Origin: Rhodococcus sovatensis
GTDB lineage: Bacteria; Actinomycetota; Actinomycetes; Mycobacteriales; Mycobacteriaceae
Reading direction: 5' to 3'
Length of the DNA stretch: 64,000 nt
Assembly (NCBI RefSeq): GCF_037327425.1
Contig: NZ_CP147846.1
Coordinates: 1,798,001-1,862,000 of the forward strand
The notes under the pieces are model-generated. The model was given only the letters and a program-made list of their open reading frames with translations, was not told the origin of the DNA and made no database searches. Shown in pieces: positions 34,518 to 43,707 of this stretch (position 1 is the stretch's first letter; each line of letters opens with the position of its first letter). A program made the position numbers and the translations under genes.

Positions 34518-34643
34518 ACGAGGAAGGCAACGCCGTGTACGGCGGATCCGCAGCTAGCAGGCCGCCGTTCGGCAGCAACGGGAAGCTGCGCGAATCGTCC
34601 GCCTCGTAGCGAATCCGAACGCCACCTGGCTGTGCGTGTTCGA

Positions 34644-35210
34644 TCAATCGTGTTTCGCCTCGTAGCGCAACAGGACCGTGCCGCCTGGGAAGGTACGGTT
34701 CTCCAACAGTCGTAGCGAGATCCATGACGGCAGTGTCGGGAAGAACGGTGTACCTCCGCCCACGGCGGTGGGGGAGATTACGATCCTGTACTCATCCACC
34801 AGTCCGGCCCGCACGATCGGTGCGGCCAGAGTCGCGCCCGCGACCTCCAACCTTCCGTCGGTTTCGGCTTTCAGCTTCGTTACCACCTCGACCGGGTCGC
34901 CGCGTTCCAGGCGGGAGTTCCAGTCGACGGACTCCAGGGTGCGCGAGAACACGACCTTGGGCATGTTGCGCCAGATGTGCGCGAAGTCGAGGATCATAGG
35001 TGTGGCATCCGGGGCCGCGTCGGCGGTCGGCCAGTAGTCAGCCATCAGTTCATAGAGCCGCCGCCCGTAGAACGACAGGGCTGTTTCCCGCTCGAAGTCG
35101 TTCCAATACTGGTGCAATTCTTCGCTCGGATCGGAGAAGTCGATGCTGCCTTGTGCGTCGTTGATGTACCCGTCCACCGAGACGGTGAAGCCATAGATGA
35201 GTTTGCCCAT
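34644..35210 (-). CDS. Dihydrofolate reductase / RibD C-terminal-like protein
   Basis: A 188 aa RibD_C-type reductase: LIYGFTVSVDGYINDAQGSIDF at the N-terminus, FYGRRLYELMADYWP, MPKVVFSRTL, GRLEVAGATLAAPIVRAGLVDEYRIVISPTAVGGGTPFF. This is the common YwjB/YyaP-like family of uncharacterised NADPH-dependent reductases. ATG 35210 is the first start in family register. The 126-bp gap to the TerD gene (34518-34643) holds only a 31-codon frame coupled by ATGA to the TerD-fusion stop and is otherwise unexplained. Confidence 0.85.
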   Translation of the reverse strand: MGKLIYGFTVSVDGYINDAQGSIDFSDPSEELHQYWNDFERETALSFYGRRLYELMADYWPTADAAPDATPMILDFAHIWRNMPKVVFSRTLESVDWNSRLERGDPVEVVTKLKAETDGRLEVAGATLAAPIVRAGLVDEYRIVISPTAVGGGTPFFPTLPSWISLRLLENRTFPGGTVLLRYEAKHD

Positions 35211-35282
35211 GCAGAACAGACTGCACCGGAGGGAAAAACTCATCGCTTCGCACCACGAAGAAGCCTGTCAATTCTCCGGTAG

Positions 35283-35582
35283 TTACCGGTAACGGTGCAG
35301 ATAGAGTTCTCGCCCGTCCTGCTCTCTGTCGGGCTGAAACGGATCATTGTTGAGAATCCAACCGTCGCCGTCGCCGTCTGCGGTCATCGAAATCTGCAAT
35401 GCCCGCACATAGAAGCAACCGACACAGCTTGCGAATGCCGCGATCACGAGAATTCCCAACGCGGGCGCCCACCTGCCGTCGATCGCCATCGAGTACACGA
35501 ACATTCCAAGGCAAATAAACCCGAGAAGCATCAACACGTACCCCACGAAAGGGAACGGAATTTTGCGTACGAAATTTTTCAT
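35283..35582 (-). CDS. Small membrane protein of unknown function
   Basis: A 99 aa protein with two hydrophobic segments: FVGYVLMLLGFICLGMFVYSMAI (about residues 9-31) and ALGILVIAAFASCVGCFYV (about 38-57), followed by a polar tail rich in Asp. No family is recognised. ATG 35582 is preferred over an upstream in-frame ATG that would run into the regulatory region. It diverges from the TetR gene, which may regulate it. Confidence 0.65.
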   Translation of the reverse strand: MKNFVRKIPFPFVGYVLMLLGFICLGMFVYSMAIDGRWAPALGILVIAAFASCVGCFYVRALQISMTADGDGDGWILNNDPFQPDREQDGRELYLHRYR

Positions 35583-35673
35583 CGAGAACGTAACCACCTT
35601 TGTCCATCCGACCGAAACCGCATTGCAAGCTGGCATCGGCAGGCCGAGAGAATCTTCGGCACGGCCAATGCTA

Positions 35674-35687
35674 CGCTACCCGTAGCG
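35674..35687. promoter_or_regulatory. Inverted repeat CGCTAC-CC-GTAGCG (candidate TetR operator)
   Basis: A perfect 6-bp inverted repeat with a 2-bp centre in the 182-bp spacer between the membrane-protein gene and the divergent TetR gene. It lies 77 bp before the TetR start. Its position makes it a likely autoregulatory operator. Confidence 0.55.
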
Positions 35688-35764
35688 TTTCATCAATTTC
35701 TGGACGGCAGATACACGGATCTGCGGGAAGACTCGATAATCTCGCGAAGCAACCGAGGGAGACC

Positions 35765-36316
35765 ATGGCACACACATCGAGCGATCACAGGATTAGCGCT
35801 GCCGCACTGCAGCTGCTGCGGAGTGGAGGACCACGATCGGCGACGATCGAGGGTGTTGCGGCGTTGTCCGGGGTTGCAAAAACGACGATCTATCGACGCT
35901 ACCGAAACCGACGCGAAATGCTGACTGCGGCTCTGGCGCCCATTTCCGATCCACCTCGGGTCGACATGGAGATGGACCCTCGCGACCAGCTGCGGTCGTT
36001 CGTTCACTATGCCGCGGGCGCTGTTCACGCCGGTATCGGGTTCGGGGGCCTTGCGGCCTTGCTGGTAGATGACGACCCAGAATTCTGCGAATTGTTTCGT
36101 GACGTTCTCGCAGAGCACCGATCGCACTTGTCGGCAGCCATTCGCGCCGCCATCGACAGCGAGTTGATTCGACGAGACATCCCGATCGACACCCTCGTCG
36201 ATTCGATCGTGGGCACGTATGCGATGGAACAGGCTCGCACCGGCAGAATCGAAGCAGGATGGGAGGACCGAATAGTCGCGCTGCTCTTTCCCGAACCGCT
36301 ACCCGTCCGATGTTGA
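35765..36316 (+). CDS. TetR-family transcriptional regulator
   Basis: A 183 aa TetR protein. The N-terminal HTH reads HRISAAALQLLRSGGPRSATIEGVAALSGVAKTTIYRRYRNRREML, and the C-terminal ligand domain ends in a short PVRC tail. GGGAGA precedes ATG 35765. It could control the divergent membrane protein or the acyl-CoA dehydrogenase that follows after 129 bp. Confidence 0.88.
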   Translation: MAHTSSDHRISAAALQLLRSGGPRSATIEGVAALSGVAKTTIYRRYRNRREMLTAALAPISDPPRVDMEMDPRDQLRSFVHYAAGAVHAGIGFGGLAALLVDDDPEFCELFRDVLAEHRSHLSAAIRAAIDSELIRRDIPIDTLVDSIVGTYAMEQARTGRIEAGWEDRIVALLFPEPLPVRC

Positions 36317-36445
36317 ACGAAGTTCGGTGCACCTTCAGCTACGGGCTGACCGATGTTCACTCATCCGCCCTCCTTGTACGATCCGCTAGACAGCAGTACC
36401 GATCGAGTAGTGGACTGATGAGGCTGATCGGCTGATAGTGGTGGC

Positions 36446-37624
36446 ATGGACACACTGAACCCCGACGTACCTGACGACGTCTTTGCCGACGTTCTGGAAC
36501 AGATCTCCCAGTTCGTTCGGTCGCGGGTCGTTCCGCGTGAACTGGAGATCATGAACACCGACTCCATTCCGGCGGACTTGCGTCAGCAGTCCGCCGACAT
36601 GGGGTTGTTCGGCTACGCGATACCGCAGGAGTGGGGTGGCCTCGGTCTCAACCTGATTCAGGATGTCGAAGTGGCCATGGAACTCGGCTACACCTCACTT
36701 TCTCTGCGGTCGATGTTCGGAACCAACAACGGGATTGCCGGACAGGTACTCGTCGGTTTCGGCACCGACGAGCAGAAGGGGAAGTGGCTTCCAGGCATGG
36801 CCACCGGAGATATCGTCGCCTCCTTCGCCCTGACCGAGGACGGGGCAGGATCCAACCCCGCAGGGCTCAGGACAACAGCACGGGTCGACGGCACAGGCTG
36901 GATCATCAACGGCAGCAAGCGCTACATCACCAACGCGCCCATAGCGGACATGTTCGTCGTCTTCGCCAGGTTGGATCCACAGCCCGACACCGGCAACGGT
37001 ATTGCCGTTTTCCTCGTTCCTGCCGACACAGCGGGGATCCAGGTTGGCGTCAAGGACGCCAAGATGGGCCAGCAGGGCTCCGGTACCGCCGACGTGTCGT
37101 TCACCGATGTCAGGATCGACGCCGACGCTTTGGTCGGCGGCAACGGCGACATCGGGTACAGGGCGGCGATGACGTCGTTGGCGCGCGGGCGCGTGCACAT
37201 TGCGGCTCTTGCTGTCGGGCAGGCGCAACGAGCGTTGGACGAATCCGTGTCGTACGCGGCTGCATCCACCCAGGGCGGCGAGCCTATCGGCAACTTTCAG
37301 CTCGTTCAGGCGATGATCGCCGATCAACAGGTTGGGGTCATGGCCGGGCGAGCCATGGTCCGCGAAACAGCTCGGGCATGGGTCGAGGAAACCGACCGTC
37401 GTATCGCACCGTCGGCCGTCAAACTGTTCTGCACCGAAATGGTGGGCAACGTCGCTGATCTCGCCGTCCAGATTCACGGTGGCGCTGGATACATGCGTGA
37501 AGTTCCGGTCGAACGTATCTATCGCGATGTGCGACTGCTCCGGCTGTACGAGGGCACAAGCGAGATTCAGAGGTTGATCGTCGGCGGGGGATTGGTTCGC
37601 GCAGAACAGAAGCGCATGTCGTGA
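36446..37624 (+). CDS. Acyl-CoA dehydrogenase family protein
   Basis: A 392 aa flavoprotein with complete ACAD architecture: ASFALTEDGAGSNPAGLRTTA (FAD loop), GWIINGSKRYITNAPIADMFVVFAR, ARGRVHIAALAVGQAQRALDESVSYA, and the C-terminal RDVRLLRLYEGTSEIQRLIVGGGLVR carrying the catalytic Glu. It oxidises an acyl-CoA to the enoyl-CoA; the chain specificity is not readable. No electron-transfer or CoA-ligase gene is adjacent. Confidence 0.92.
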   Translation: MDTLNPDVPDDVFADVLEQISQFVRSRVVPRELEIMNTDSIPADLRQQSADMGLFGYAIPQEWGGLGLNLIQDVEVAMELGYTSLSLRSMFGTNNGIAGQVLVGFGTDEQKGKWLPGMATGDIVASFALTEDGAGSNPAGLRTTARVDGTGWIINGSKRYITNAPIADMFVVFARLDPQPDTGNGIAVFLVPADTAGIQVGVKDAKMGQQGSGTADVSFTDVRIDADALVGGNGDIGYRAAMTSLARGRVHIAALAVGQAQRALDESVSYAAASTQGGEPIGNFQLVQAMIADQQVGVMAGRAMVRETARAWVEETDRRIAPSAVKLFCTEMVGNVADLAVQIHGGAGYMREVPVERIYRDVRLLRLYEGTSEIQRLIVGGGLVRAEQKRMS

Positions 37625-37735
37625 TAAACGTGGCAACCACGGTAAGGAATATGTTGCGGCGGACCAGCGGGGCACGAAATCACGAGTGTTGATCCCTCTA
37701 CCTTGCGAAATGCTGATAGGTCTGTAGTCTCACAC

Positions 37736-37745
37736 TGGTATATCA
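37736..37745. promoter_or_regulatory. GntR-type operator-like site upstream of purU
   Basis: ACTGGTATATCAA around this dyad (core TGGTATATCA) matches ACTGATATATCAA upstream of soxB at 43631 in all but one position. It lies 17 bp before the purU start codon, overlapping the expected leader, so binding would repress. The regulator is probably the GntR protein at 43708. Confidence 0.6.
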
Positions 37746-37762
37746 ATCCGGAGGAGGCTGTC

Positions 37763-38608
37763 ATGAGTCAGACCTACACGCTCACGCTCAGCTGCCGGCA
37801 GCGCTCCGGCATCGTTCATGCGGTTAGCTCGTTCCTCTTCGAGAACTCGTGCGACATCATCGAGCATCAACAATTCGACGACGCACTCGGAGCGGAGTTC
37901 TTCCTCCGCACGTCGTTCGCCTCCGACGACGTCGACAGCGCACAACTCACCGACCGGTTCGTCGAAGTCGCCTCTCGCTTCGGGATGACGTTCACCATTG
38001 CCGGTGACGGTCTGCCGCGTGCGGTGGTGATGGTCTCGCGGATGGGTCACTGCCTCAACGACCTGATTTTTCGGTGGCGTGGTCGAATACTGGGCGCCGA
38101 ACTGGTTGCCGTCATCTCCAATCACGAAAATCTGCGGCCGATGGCAGAGGCAGCCGGCCTGCCGTTCCTGCACGTTCCTGTCGACCCCACCAACAAAGGG
38201 CAGGCAGAGGCGCGATTGTTCGAGATCATCGACGAATTCGATGCCGATTTGGTTGTCCTCGCCCGCTACATGCAGATCCTGTCCGACGACGCTTGTAGGA
38301 AGTTGCATGGCCGCGCCATCAATATTCACCACTCGTTTCTGCCCGGATTCAAGGGTGCGAAACCGTACCACCAGGCATTTGACCGCGGCGTGAAACAGGT
38401 TGGGGCAACGGCACATTACGTGACGCCGGACCTCGACGAAGGCCCGATCATCGAGCAGGAAGTGATTCGCATCGACCACAGCTACGATCCGCAACGGTTG
38501 GCGACCGTCGGCCAGGATGCCGAGGCCCTGGCGCTCTCTCGTGCAGTGCGGTGGCACTGCGAAAACCGCGTGCTGCTGCACGGACACCGAACCGTCGTGT
38601 TCAAGTAG
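37763..38608 (+). CDS. purU: Formyltetrahydrofolate deformylase
   Basis: A 281 aa enzyme that hydrolyses 10-formyl-THF to formate and THF. The N-terminal ACT domain is YTLTLSCRQRSGIVHAVSSFLFENSCDIIEHQQF; the C-terminal formyltransferase domain has INIHHSFLPGFKGAKPYHQAFDRGVKQVGATAHYVTPDLDEGPIIEQ with the catalytic His and Asp. GGAGGAGG precedes ATG 37763. Next to a sarcosine oxidase operon it would recycle THF loaded with one-carbon units. It is convergent with soxG. Confidence 0.95.
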   Translation: MSQTYTLTLSCRQRSGIVHAVSSFLFENSCDIIEHQQFDDALGAEFFLRTSFASDDVDSAQLTDRFVEVASRFGMTFTIAGDGLPRAVVMVSRMGHCLNDLIFRWRGRILGAELVAVISNHENLRPMAEAAGLPFLHVPVDPTNKGQAEARLFEIIDEFDADLVVLARYMQILSDDACRKLHGRAINIHHSFLPGFKGAKPYHQAFDRGVKQVGATAHYVTPDLDEGPIIEQEVIRIDHSYDPQRLATVGQDAEALALSRAVRWHCENRVLLHGHRTVVFK

Positions 38609-38630
38609 GGGAGTGCCTCGGCGAAAATGT

Positions 38631-39209
38631 TCAGAACTCGGCGGATGCGTCGAGCAGCCATTCGGCCAGATACCGTGCGAAGGACGACCGAACCAGAAGT
38701 CGATAGTCGGTGCCGACGTCGTCGATCGCGACGATCAGCACTGCGGCAAGCGCAAGCATGGTCTGCTGGGCGGTACCTTCGGGGTACACGGAAGGGTGCA
38801 GATCCAGCGAGCATCCCTTCGACAACACCAGTCGCGCATACTTACCCGACAGCCGGAAGACCGTGCGCTGCGCCGATACATCGGTAGCAGCGCCGCCGTG
38901 GCGGCGGACCGCGTCCTGAAGTTCCGACTCCAACTCCACTCCGGGCTGCGACCGGGTGGTAACCAGCCACTCCTGCGGGCCCAGCCAAATGACCGTCGCC
39001 GACGGTGTGTTCACGGACGTGCCGGGAGTCGACGGCAGGTCTGCACCGATGACGGCAGCAACGGCCGCTCCGCCTGGTCCTCCCGGGTCGACCCATAGGT
39101 CGGCCATCGCAGTGAAGGCCTCCTCGGCGAGCCTCACCGATTCTGGTTGTGCAGCACAGCGTTCACCCAGGCTGTGCAACGGACTGATCGGTACCAGGAT
39201 GTCAGCCAT
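38631..39209 (-). CDS. soxG: Sarcosine oxidase subunit gamma
   Basis: A 192 aa gamma subunit of heterotetrameric sarcosine oxidase: ATVIWLGPQEWLVTT, DVSAQRTVFRLSGKYARLVLSKGCSLDLHPSVYPEGTAQQTMLALAAVLI and a C-terminal FARYLAEWLLDA. It is last in the soxBDAG order. Start 39209 overlaps the soxA stop by 8 bp. Confidence 0.9.
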   Translation of the reverse strand: MADILVPISPLHSLGERCAAQPESVRLAEEAFTAMADLWVDPGGPGGAAVAAVIGADLPSTPGTSVNTPSATVIWLGPQEWLVTTRSQPGVELESELQDAVRRHGGAATDVSAQRTVFRLSGKYARLVLSKGCSLDLHPSVYPEGTAQQTMLALAAVLIVAIDDVGTDYRLLVRSSFARYLAEWLLDASAEF

Positions 39210-42066
39210 CTCGGCGCGCTCCTTCGGGGTCGACAAGTACGGAACCGGTGATCTCGACTGCGACAAGACGGTCATCGACGGGGATGTGCACGGTGTCTCC
39301 GATGCGGGAATGTCCTCCCTTGACAAGGGCCAGTGCGAACGGCCTACCCAGTTCCGCGCTCGCGTAGCTCGATGTCACGTGGCCCAGCATCGGTACGGGC
39401 GGGGGCGGGAGAATACCGTCGTCGACGGTCTCGATGATCTGGGAGCCTTCAGGGAGGACTGTCGTCCTGTCGACGGGGAGCAAACCAACGAACTGCTTGC
39501 GCAACGGATTGCGGTTCTCCGTACGCGCGAACGACCGCTTGCCTATGAAGTCCTTCTTCTTTTTCGACACTGCCCAGCTCATCCCGAGATCCTGCGGGGT
39601 GACCGTTCCGTCTGTGTCCTGTCCGATGATGGGGTACCCCTTCTCGGCGCGTAGCACGTGCATCGTCTCGGTGCCGTACGGCGTGATCCCGTGCTCTTCA
39701 CCGGCTTCGAGCAGTCGCGTCCACACTGCCGGTGCGTGCCAACCGTCGACGTTCACCTCGAAAGCCAGCTCGCCGGAAAAGCTGATGCGAGCGACGCGCA
39801 CGTGCACTCCACCGAGGCGGGCATCGCGCCAGGCCATGAACGGAAACGACTCCTGGGTGACATCGAGATCGGGAAACACCGCGCCGACGACCGCTCGAGA
39901 CTTGGGTCCGACGACGGGGAACGTCGCCCACTGTTCGGTGACCGATGTGAGACGTACGACGAGGTGGGGCCACTCGGTCTGCAGCCATTCCTCCATCCAG
40001 TCCAGAATCTTCGCCGCACCGCCGGTGGTGGTGAACACCTGGAACCGCTCGTCGTCGAGCCGCATCACGGTCCCGTCGTCGATGACCATGCCGTCGACAC
40101 CACACATGAGGCCGTAGCGAACCATTCCGACCTTCAGCGTACTCATCATGTTCGTGTAGAGCAGGTCCAGCAGAACACCCGCGTCGGGGCCCGAGACGTC
40201 GATCTTGCCCAGCGTGGAACCGTCGAGGATCCCGACACCGCTTCGGGCACTGGCACACTCGCGCAACACTGCAGCGCCCATGTCCTCACCTGCGAGGGGA
40301 TAGTAGCGCGGACGCTTCCACTGCCCGACGTCCTCGAACACCGCCCCCCGGGCCACATGCCAATCATGCAGTGCTGTAACGCGTTCCGGATCGAACAGCC
40401 TGCCGCGCGAGCGTCCCGCCAGCGCAGCGAACGCGACTGGCGTGTACGGCGGCCTGAACGTGGTGGTTCCGAGCGTCTCTATCGGGCGGCCTAGCAGTTC
40501 TGCAGTGATGCCCGATGCGATGACGCCCGACGTCTTTCCTTGATCGTGTGCCGTACCGATCGTGGTGTAGCGCTTGATGTGCTCCATCGCCGTCATACCG
40601 GCGCCCACTGCTCGGGCGACGTCGGCGACGGTGGCGTCGCGCTGCAAATCCACGAACTGGGTGTGTTCGCCGCGAACATCGGCAACACGCCACAGCACGA
40701 CCGGGTCTTGGTATGCGCGGTCGGTGCTCACCGTCCGCACTGTCGTCAGCGCCGCTCCCGCGGAATGTCCCAATTCTGCGATTGCCGTTGCGGCCGAATC
40801 CTGGCCCGCATCGATGCACGCGCCGAGAGAGAACAGGCCTGCGGCCGAACCGACGACATGAATGCCCGCCAGATCTTCACCGGGCACGAAGGCACCGAGT
40901 CGATCGTCGTAGCGCAGTTTCCCGCGTGCCTGGCTGAACAAGTGCACCGCTGGGTTCCAGCCGCCGCTGACAAGCAGCACGTCGCACTCGAGTGAGACCG
41001 AGGAGTCGAGATCGCCGTTCGAGGTGGATGCCACGAGGGCGTGGGTGACGCGGTCGCTGCCCTGCGTACCGGTGACGACCGACTGCGACCGCACGTCGAT
41101 ACCGAGTTCGTGGCACTGCGACACCCATGCCTCGGGCGCAGTGGGTCGGGCGTCGACCACGGTGACGTGGACGCCTGCGCGTCCGAGATCGACGGCGGCA
41201 GCGTATGCACTGTCATTGGTGGTGAATACGACTGCTTTCTCGCCGACCGTGACACCATAGCGGTGCAGGAACGTTCGGGCCGCGCCGGCGAGCATGATTC
41301 CGGGACGGGCGTTGTCGGTGAACACGATCGGTCGTTCGTGTGCGCCCGTGGCGACCAGGATCTGCTTCGCCCGCACGCGCCACACCCGCTGACGCGACAC
41401 ATGCGCGGGAGCGCCGGCGCCGAGATGATCGGTCCGGCGTTCCAATGCAAGAACGAAACCATCGTCGTAGTTCCCGAACGCAGTCGTCCGTTGCAGGTGC
41501 AGTACATCTGGGTACGTGGCGAGCTCGGTCGCGACCGCGGACACCCAGTCCATCGCGGGGGCGTCGTCGATGCGATCGGTGGTGCCGAGAAGTGTTCCGC
41601 CCGCTTCGAACTGCTCATCGATCAACACGACGCGCAATCCTGCTCGCGCGGACACCAGTGCCGCCGAAAGACCGGCGGGCCCGGCCCCGACGATCAGGAC
41701 ATCTGTGTGTTGATGCACGGAGTCGTACTGCGCCGAGTCGGCGACGTCGGCGAGGCGGCCCTGACCTGGGATGCCTCGTGCGACAAGGCCCTCGTACAAT
41801 TCGACGGTCGACGCCAGCAACATCGGCTCCGGAAACGGCTCCTCGATCTGGACCAGGCCGCCCGTGTCCTCGGCCCACGCGGCGGTGATACCACGGGGGC
41901 GTCCGATCTTGATGCTGGTGGTGACCTGGTGTATGCCGTTGGCCAGCAACGCCGATGCGAGGGTGTCACCGCGGTATCCGGTGAGCTCGCGCCCTGCGAA
42001 CGTGAACGCCAGAGACGTGGCGCGGTCGATCCGCCCACCTTGTTCGACCCTGTGTGACGCGGTCAC
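39202..42066 (-). CDS. soxA: Sarcosine oxidase subunit alpha
   Basis: A 954 aa alpha subunit. The N-terminal part has a small ferredoxin-like region (LTGYRGDTLASALLANG) and a NAD/FAD pyridine-nucleotide fold (HTDVLIVGAGPAGLSAALVSARAGLRVVLIDEQ). The C-terminal half is a GcvT-like folate-binding domain (RSGVGILDGSTLGKIDVSGPDAGVLLDLLYTN, LRAEKGYPIIGQDTDGTVTPQDLGMSW). It transfers the methyl-derived one-carbon unit from sarcosine to THF. The frame overlaps soxD by 4 bp (ATGA). Confidence 0.95.
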   Translation of the reverse strand: MTASHRVEQGGRIDRATSLAFTFAGRELTGYRGDTLASALLANGIHQVTTSIKIGRPRGITAAWAEDTGGLVQIEEPFPEPMLLASTVELYEGLVARGIPGQGRLADVADSAQYDSVHQHTDVLIVGAGPAGLSAALVSARAGLRVVLIDEQFEAGGTLLGTTDRIDDAPAMDWVSAVATELATYPDVLHLQRTTAFGNYDDGFVLALERRTDHLGAGAPAHVSRQRVWRVRAKQILVATGAHERPIVFTDNARPGIMLAGAARTFLHRYGVTVGEKAVVFTTNDSAYAAAVDLGRAGVHVTVVDARPTAPEAWVSQCHELGIDVRSQSVVTGTQGSDRVTHALVASTSNGDLDSSVSLECDVLLVSGGWNPAVHLFSQARGKLRYDDRLGAFVPGEDLAGIHVVGSAAGLFSLGACIDAGQDSAATAIAELGHSAGAALTTVRTVSTDRAYQDPVVLWRVADVRGEHTQFVDLQRDATVADVARAVGAGMTAMEHIKRYTTIGTAHDQGKTSGVIASGITAELLGRPIETLGTTTFRPPYTPVAFAALAGRSRGRLFDPERVTALHDWHVARGAVFEDVGQWKRPRYYPLAGEDMGAAVLRECASARSGVGILDGSTLGKIDVSGPDAGVLLDLLYTNMMSTLKVGMVRYGLMCGVDGMVIDDGTVMRLDDERFQVFTTTGGAAKILDWMEEWLQTEWPHLVVRLTSVTEQWATFPVVGPKSRAVVGAVFPDLDVTQESFPFMAWRDARLGGVHVRVARISFSGELAFEVNVDGWHAPAVWTRLLEAGEEHGITPYGTETMHVLRAEKGYPIIGQDTDGTVTPQDLGMSWAVSKKKKDFIGKRSFARTENRNPLRKQFVGLLPVDRTTVLPEGSQIIETVDDGILPPPPVPMLGHVTSSYASAELGRPFALALVKGGHSRIGDTVHIPVDDRLVAVEITGSVLVDPEGARRDG

Positions 42067-42341
42067 GATGTCGCCGGCCTCTGCTCGCCCACACGGTAGA
42101 AACTGTGGAATTGGTAGGTGGCAGTGTCACGAACAGCGTTGAACCATCGTCGGCATCCTGCGCTATGGCTCCACCGCTCGGCGAAGCGCCCTTTGGTGTT
42201 GCTGCGGAAGAACACATAGTGAGCCCAGTCCTCGTCGGAGAGAGCGTCCGGGTCGGCTGGATACGCGACGTGAGCTTGTCCGCCGTAGTGAAATTCGGTT
42301 TCCTCGCGCGGTCCGCACCACGGACATTCGATGAGTTGCAT
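42063..42341 (-). CDS. soxD: Sarcosine oxidase subunit delta
   Basis: A 92 aa zinc-binding delta subunit: MQLIECPWCGPREETEFHYGGQAH, then YVFFRSNTKGRFAERWSHSAGCRRWFNAVRDTATYQFHSFY, both canonical. The zinc ligands are probably the Cys of CPWC, the His of GGQAH and the Cys of SAGC. ATG 42341 lies 14 bp after soxB; longer in-frame extension is a soxB shadow. Confidence 0.93.
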   Translation of the reverse strand: MQLIECPWCGPREETEFHYGGQAHVAYPADPDALSDEDWAHYVFFRSNTKGRFAERWSHSAGCRRWFNAVRDTATYQFHSFYRVGEQRPATS

Positions 42342-42355
42342 GTCTTCGCTCCTTC

Positions 42356-43600
42356 TCAGTGCGCGACGGCGGCGGCGCCGTGTTCGTCGACGAGGGCACC
42401 GGTGACGAATCTGTCGAGGCCGAACGGCGCTAGGTACGGGTGCGGTTCGTCGTTCGCGATGGTGTCCGCCAGGCACCACCCCACCCCAGGGGTTGCCTTG
42501 AAACCGCCTGTGCCCCAACCGCAATTGAGGAAGAGGTTGTCATACGGGGTCCGGCCGACGATGGGCGAGGCGTCGGGACAGACATCGACGATGCCACCCC
42601 ACGTGCGCAGTAGGTGCGCTCGCGCGAACACCGGAAACAGCTCGACCGCTGCAGCCATCTGACGCTCGATGATGTGGAAGGCGCCGCGCTGTCCATACCC
42701 GTTGTACGAATCCACCCCAGCGCCCATTACGAGTTCACCCTTGTGCGCCTGGGAGACATACACGTGGATTGCATTCGACATGACCACCGTCGGATGTACG
42801 GGTTCGAGGAGTTCCGATACCAGTGCCTGCAGTGGATGCGACTGAACAGGGGTCTTGAAGCCGAGCATGTCGGTCAGCGTCGTGGTGTGCCCGGCGGCGC
42901 ACAACGCGACCTGGCCGGCGCCGATGTCACCGCGCGTCGTACGCACGCCGGTCACTGTGTTGCCGTCGGTAACGAAACCGGTCACTTCGCAATTCTGAAT
43001 GATGTCGATGCCTGCGGTGTCGGCGCGGCGCGCGAACCCCCACACGACGTAGTCGTGCTTGGCGATTCCGGCCCGGGGTTGGTACGTGGCGCCGAGAACC
43101 GGATACCTGATGTCCTCGGAAATGTTCACCACCGGACACAGCTTCTTGACCTCGTCCGGATCGACCCACTGGGCGTCGATACCGTTGAGCTTGTTGGCCT
43201 CGACGCGTCGGACACTGTCGCGGACATCCTGGAGGCTGTGTGCGAGGTTCAGAACGCCCCGCTGACTGAACAGAATCGGGTAGTCGAGGTCTTCTTCGAG
43301 ACCCTCCCACAGCTTGAGCGAGTGCTCGTAGATGTTCGCGCTCTCGTCCCACAGATAGTTCGATCGGATCAACGTGGTGTTGCGAGCCATATTGCCGCCT
43401 GCGAGCCACCCCTTCTCGAGCACCGCGACACTTGTGATGCCGTGATTCTTGGCCAGGTAGTGCGCGGTAGCGAGACCATGGCCGCCACCGCCGACGATGA
43501 CGACGTCGTAGTTCTTCTTCGGTTGCGGATTTCGCCAAAGGAAGTCCGGGTGCTCGGGCAATTGCGAACCGGGAGGCTGGGGCGCTTCGGCAGTCATCAA
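42356..43600 (-). CDS. soxB: Sarcosine oxidase subunit beta
   Basis: A 414 aa FAD-dependent beta subunit (DAO family): VVIVGGGGHGLATAHYLAKNHGITSVAVLEKGWLAGGNMARNTTLIRSNYLW with the flavin-binding Gly loop, and LRTWGGIVDVCPDASPIVGRTPYDNLFLNCGWGTGGFKATPGVG near the C-terminus. It oxidises sarcosine to glycine. First gene of soxBDAG. ATG 43600 is followed by a proline-rich leader that still fits beta subunits. Confidence 0.95.
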   Translation of the reverse strand: MMTAEAPQPPGSQLPEHPDFLWRNPQPKKNYDVVIVGGGGHGLATAHYLAKNHGITSVAVLEKGWLAGGNMARNTTLIRSNYLWDESANIYEHSLKLWEGLEEDLDYPILFSQRGVLNLAHSLQDVRDSVRRVEANKLNGIDAQWVDPDEVKKLCPVVNISEDIRYPVLGATYQPRAGIAKHDYVVWGFARRADTAGIDIIQNCEVTGFVTDGNTVTGVRTTRGDIGAGQVALCAAGHTTTLTDMLGFKTPVQSHPLQALVSELLEPVHPTVVMSNAIHVYVSQAHKGELVMGAGVDSYNGYGQRGAFHIIERQMAAAVELFPVFARAHLLRTWGGIVDVCPDASPIVGRTPYDNLFLNCGWGTGGFKATPGVGWCLADTIANDEPHPYLAPFGLDRFVTGALVDEHGAAAVAH

Positions 43601-43630
43601 ACCCCTCCTGGGCGAACAGTGAAAGTAGAC

Positions 43631-43640
43631 TGATATATCA
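43631..43640. promoter_or_regulatory. GntR-type operator palindrome TGATATATCA between soxB and gntR
   Basis: A perfect 10-bp palindrome in the 107-bp divergent region, 31 bp before soxB and 68 bp before the GntR start. The wider sequence ACTGATATATCAA matches the site before purU. FadR-type GntR regulators often bind TGGT/TGAT..ATCA dyads, so autoregulation plus sox control is likely. Confidence 0.7.
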
Positions 43641-43707
43641 ACTTCCCCGTAGAGTATGGTCAGATCGGAGCGGGGTCAAGACGAGGCGAAGAAATGGACC
43701 TGGGGAG

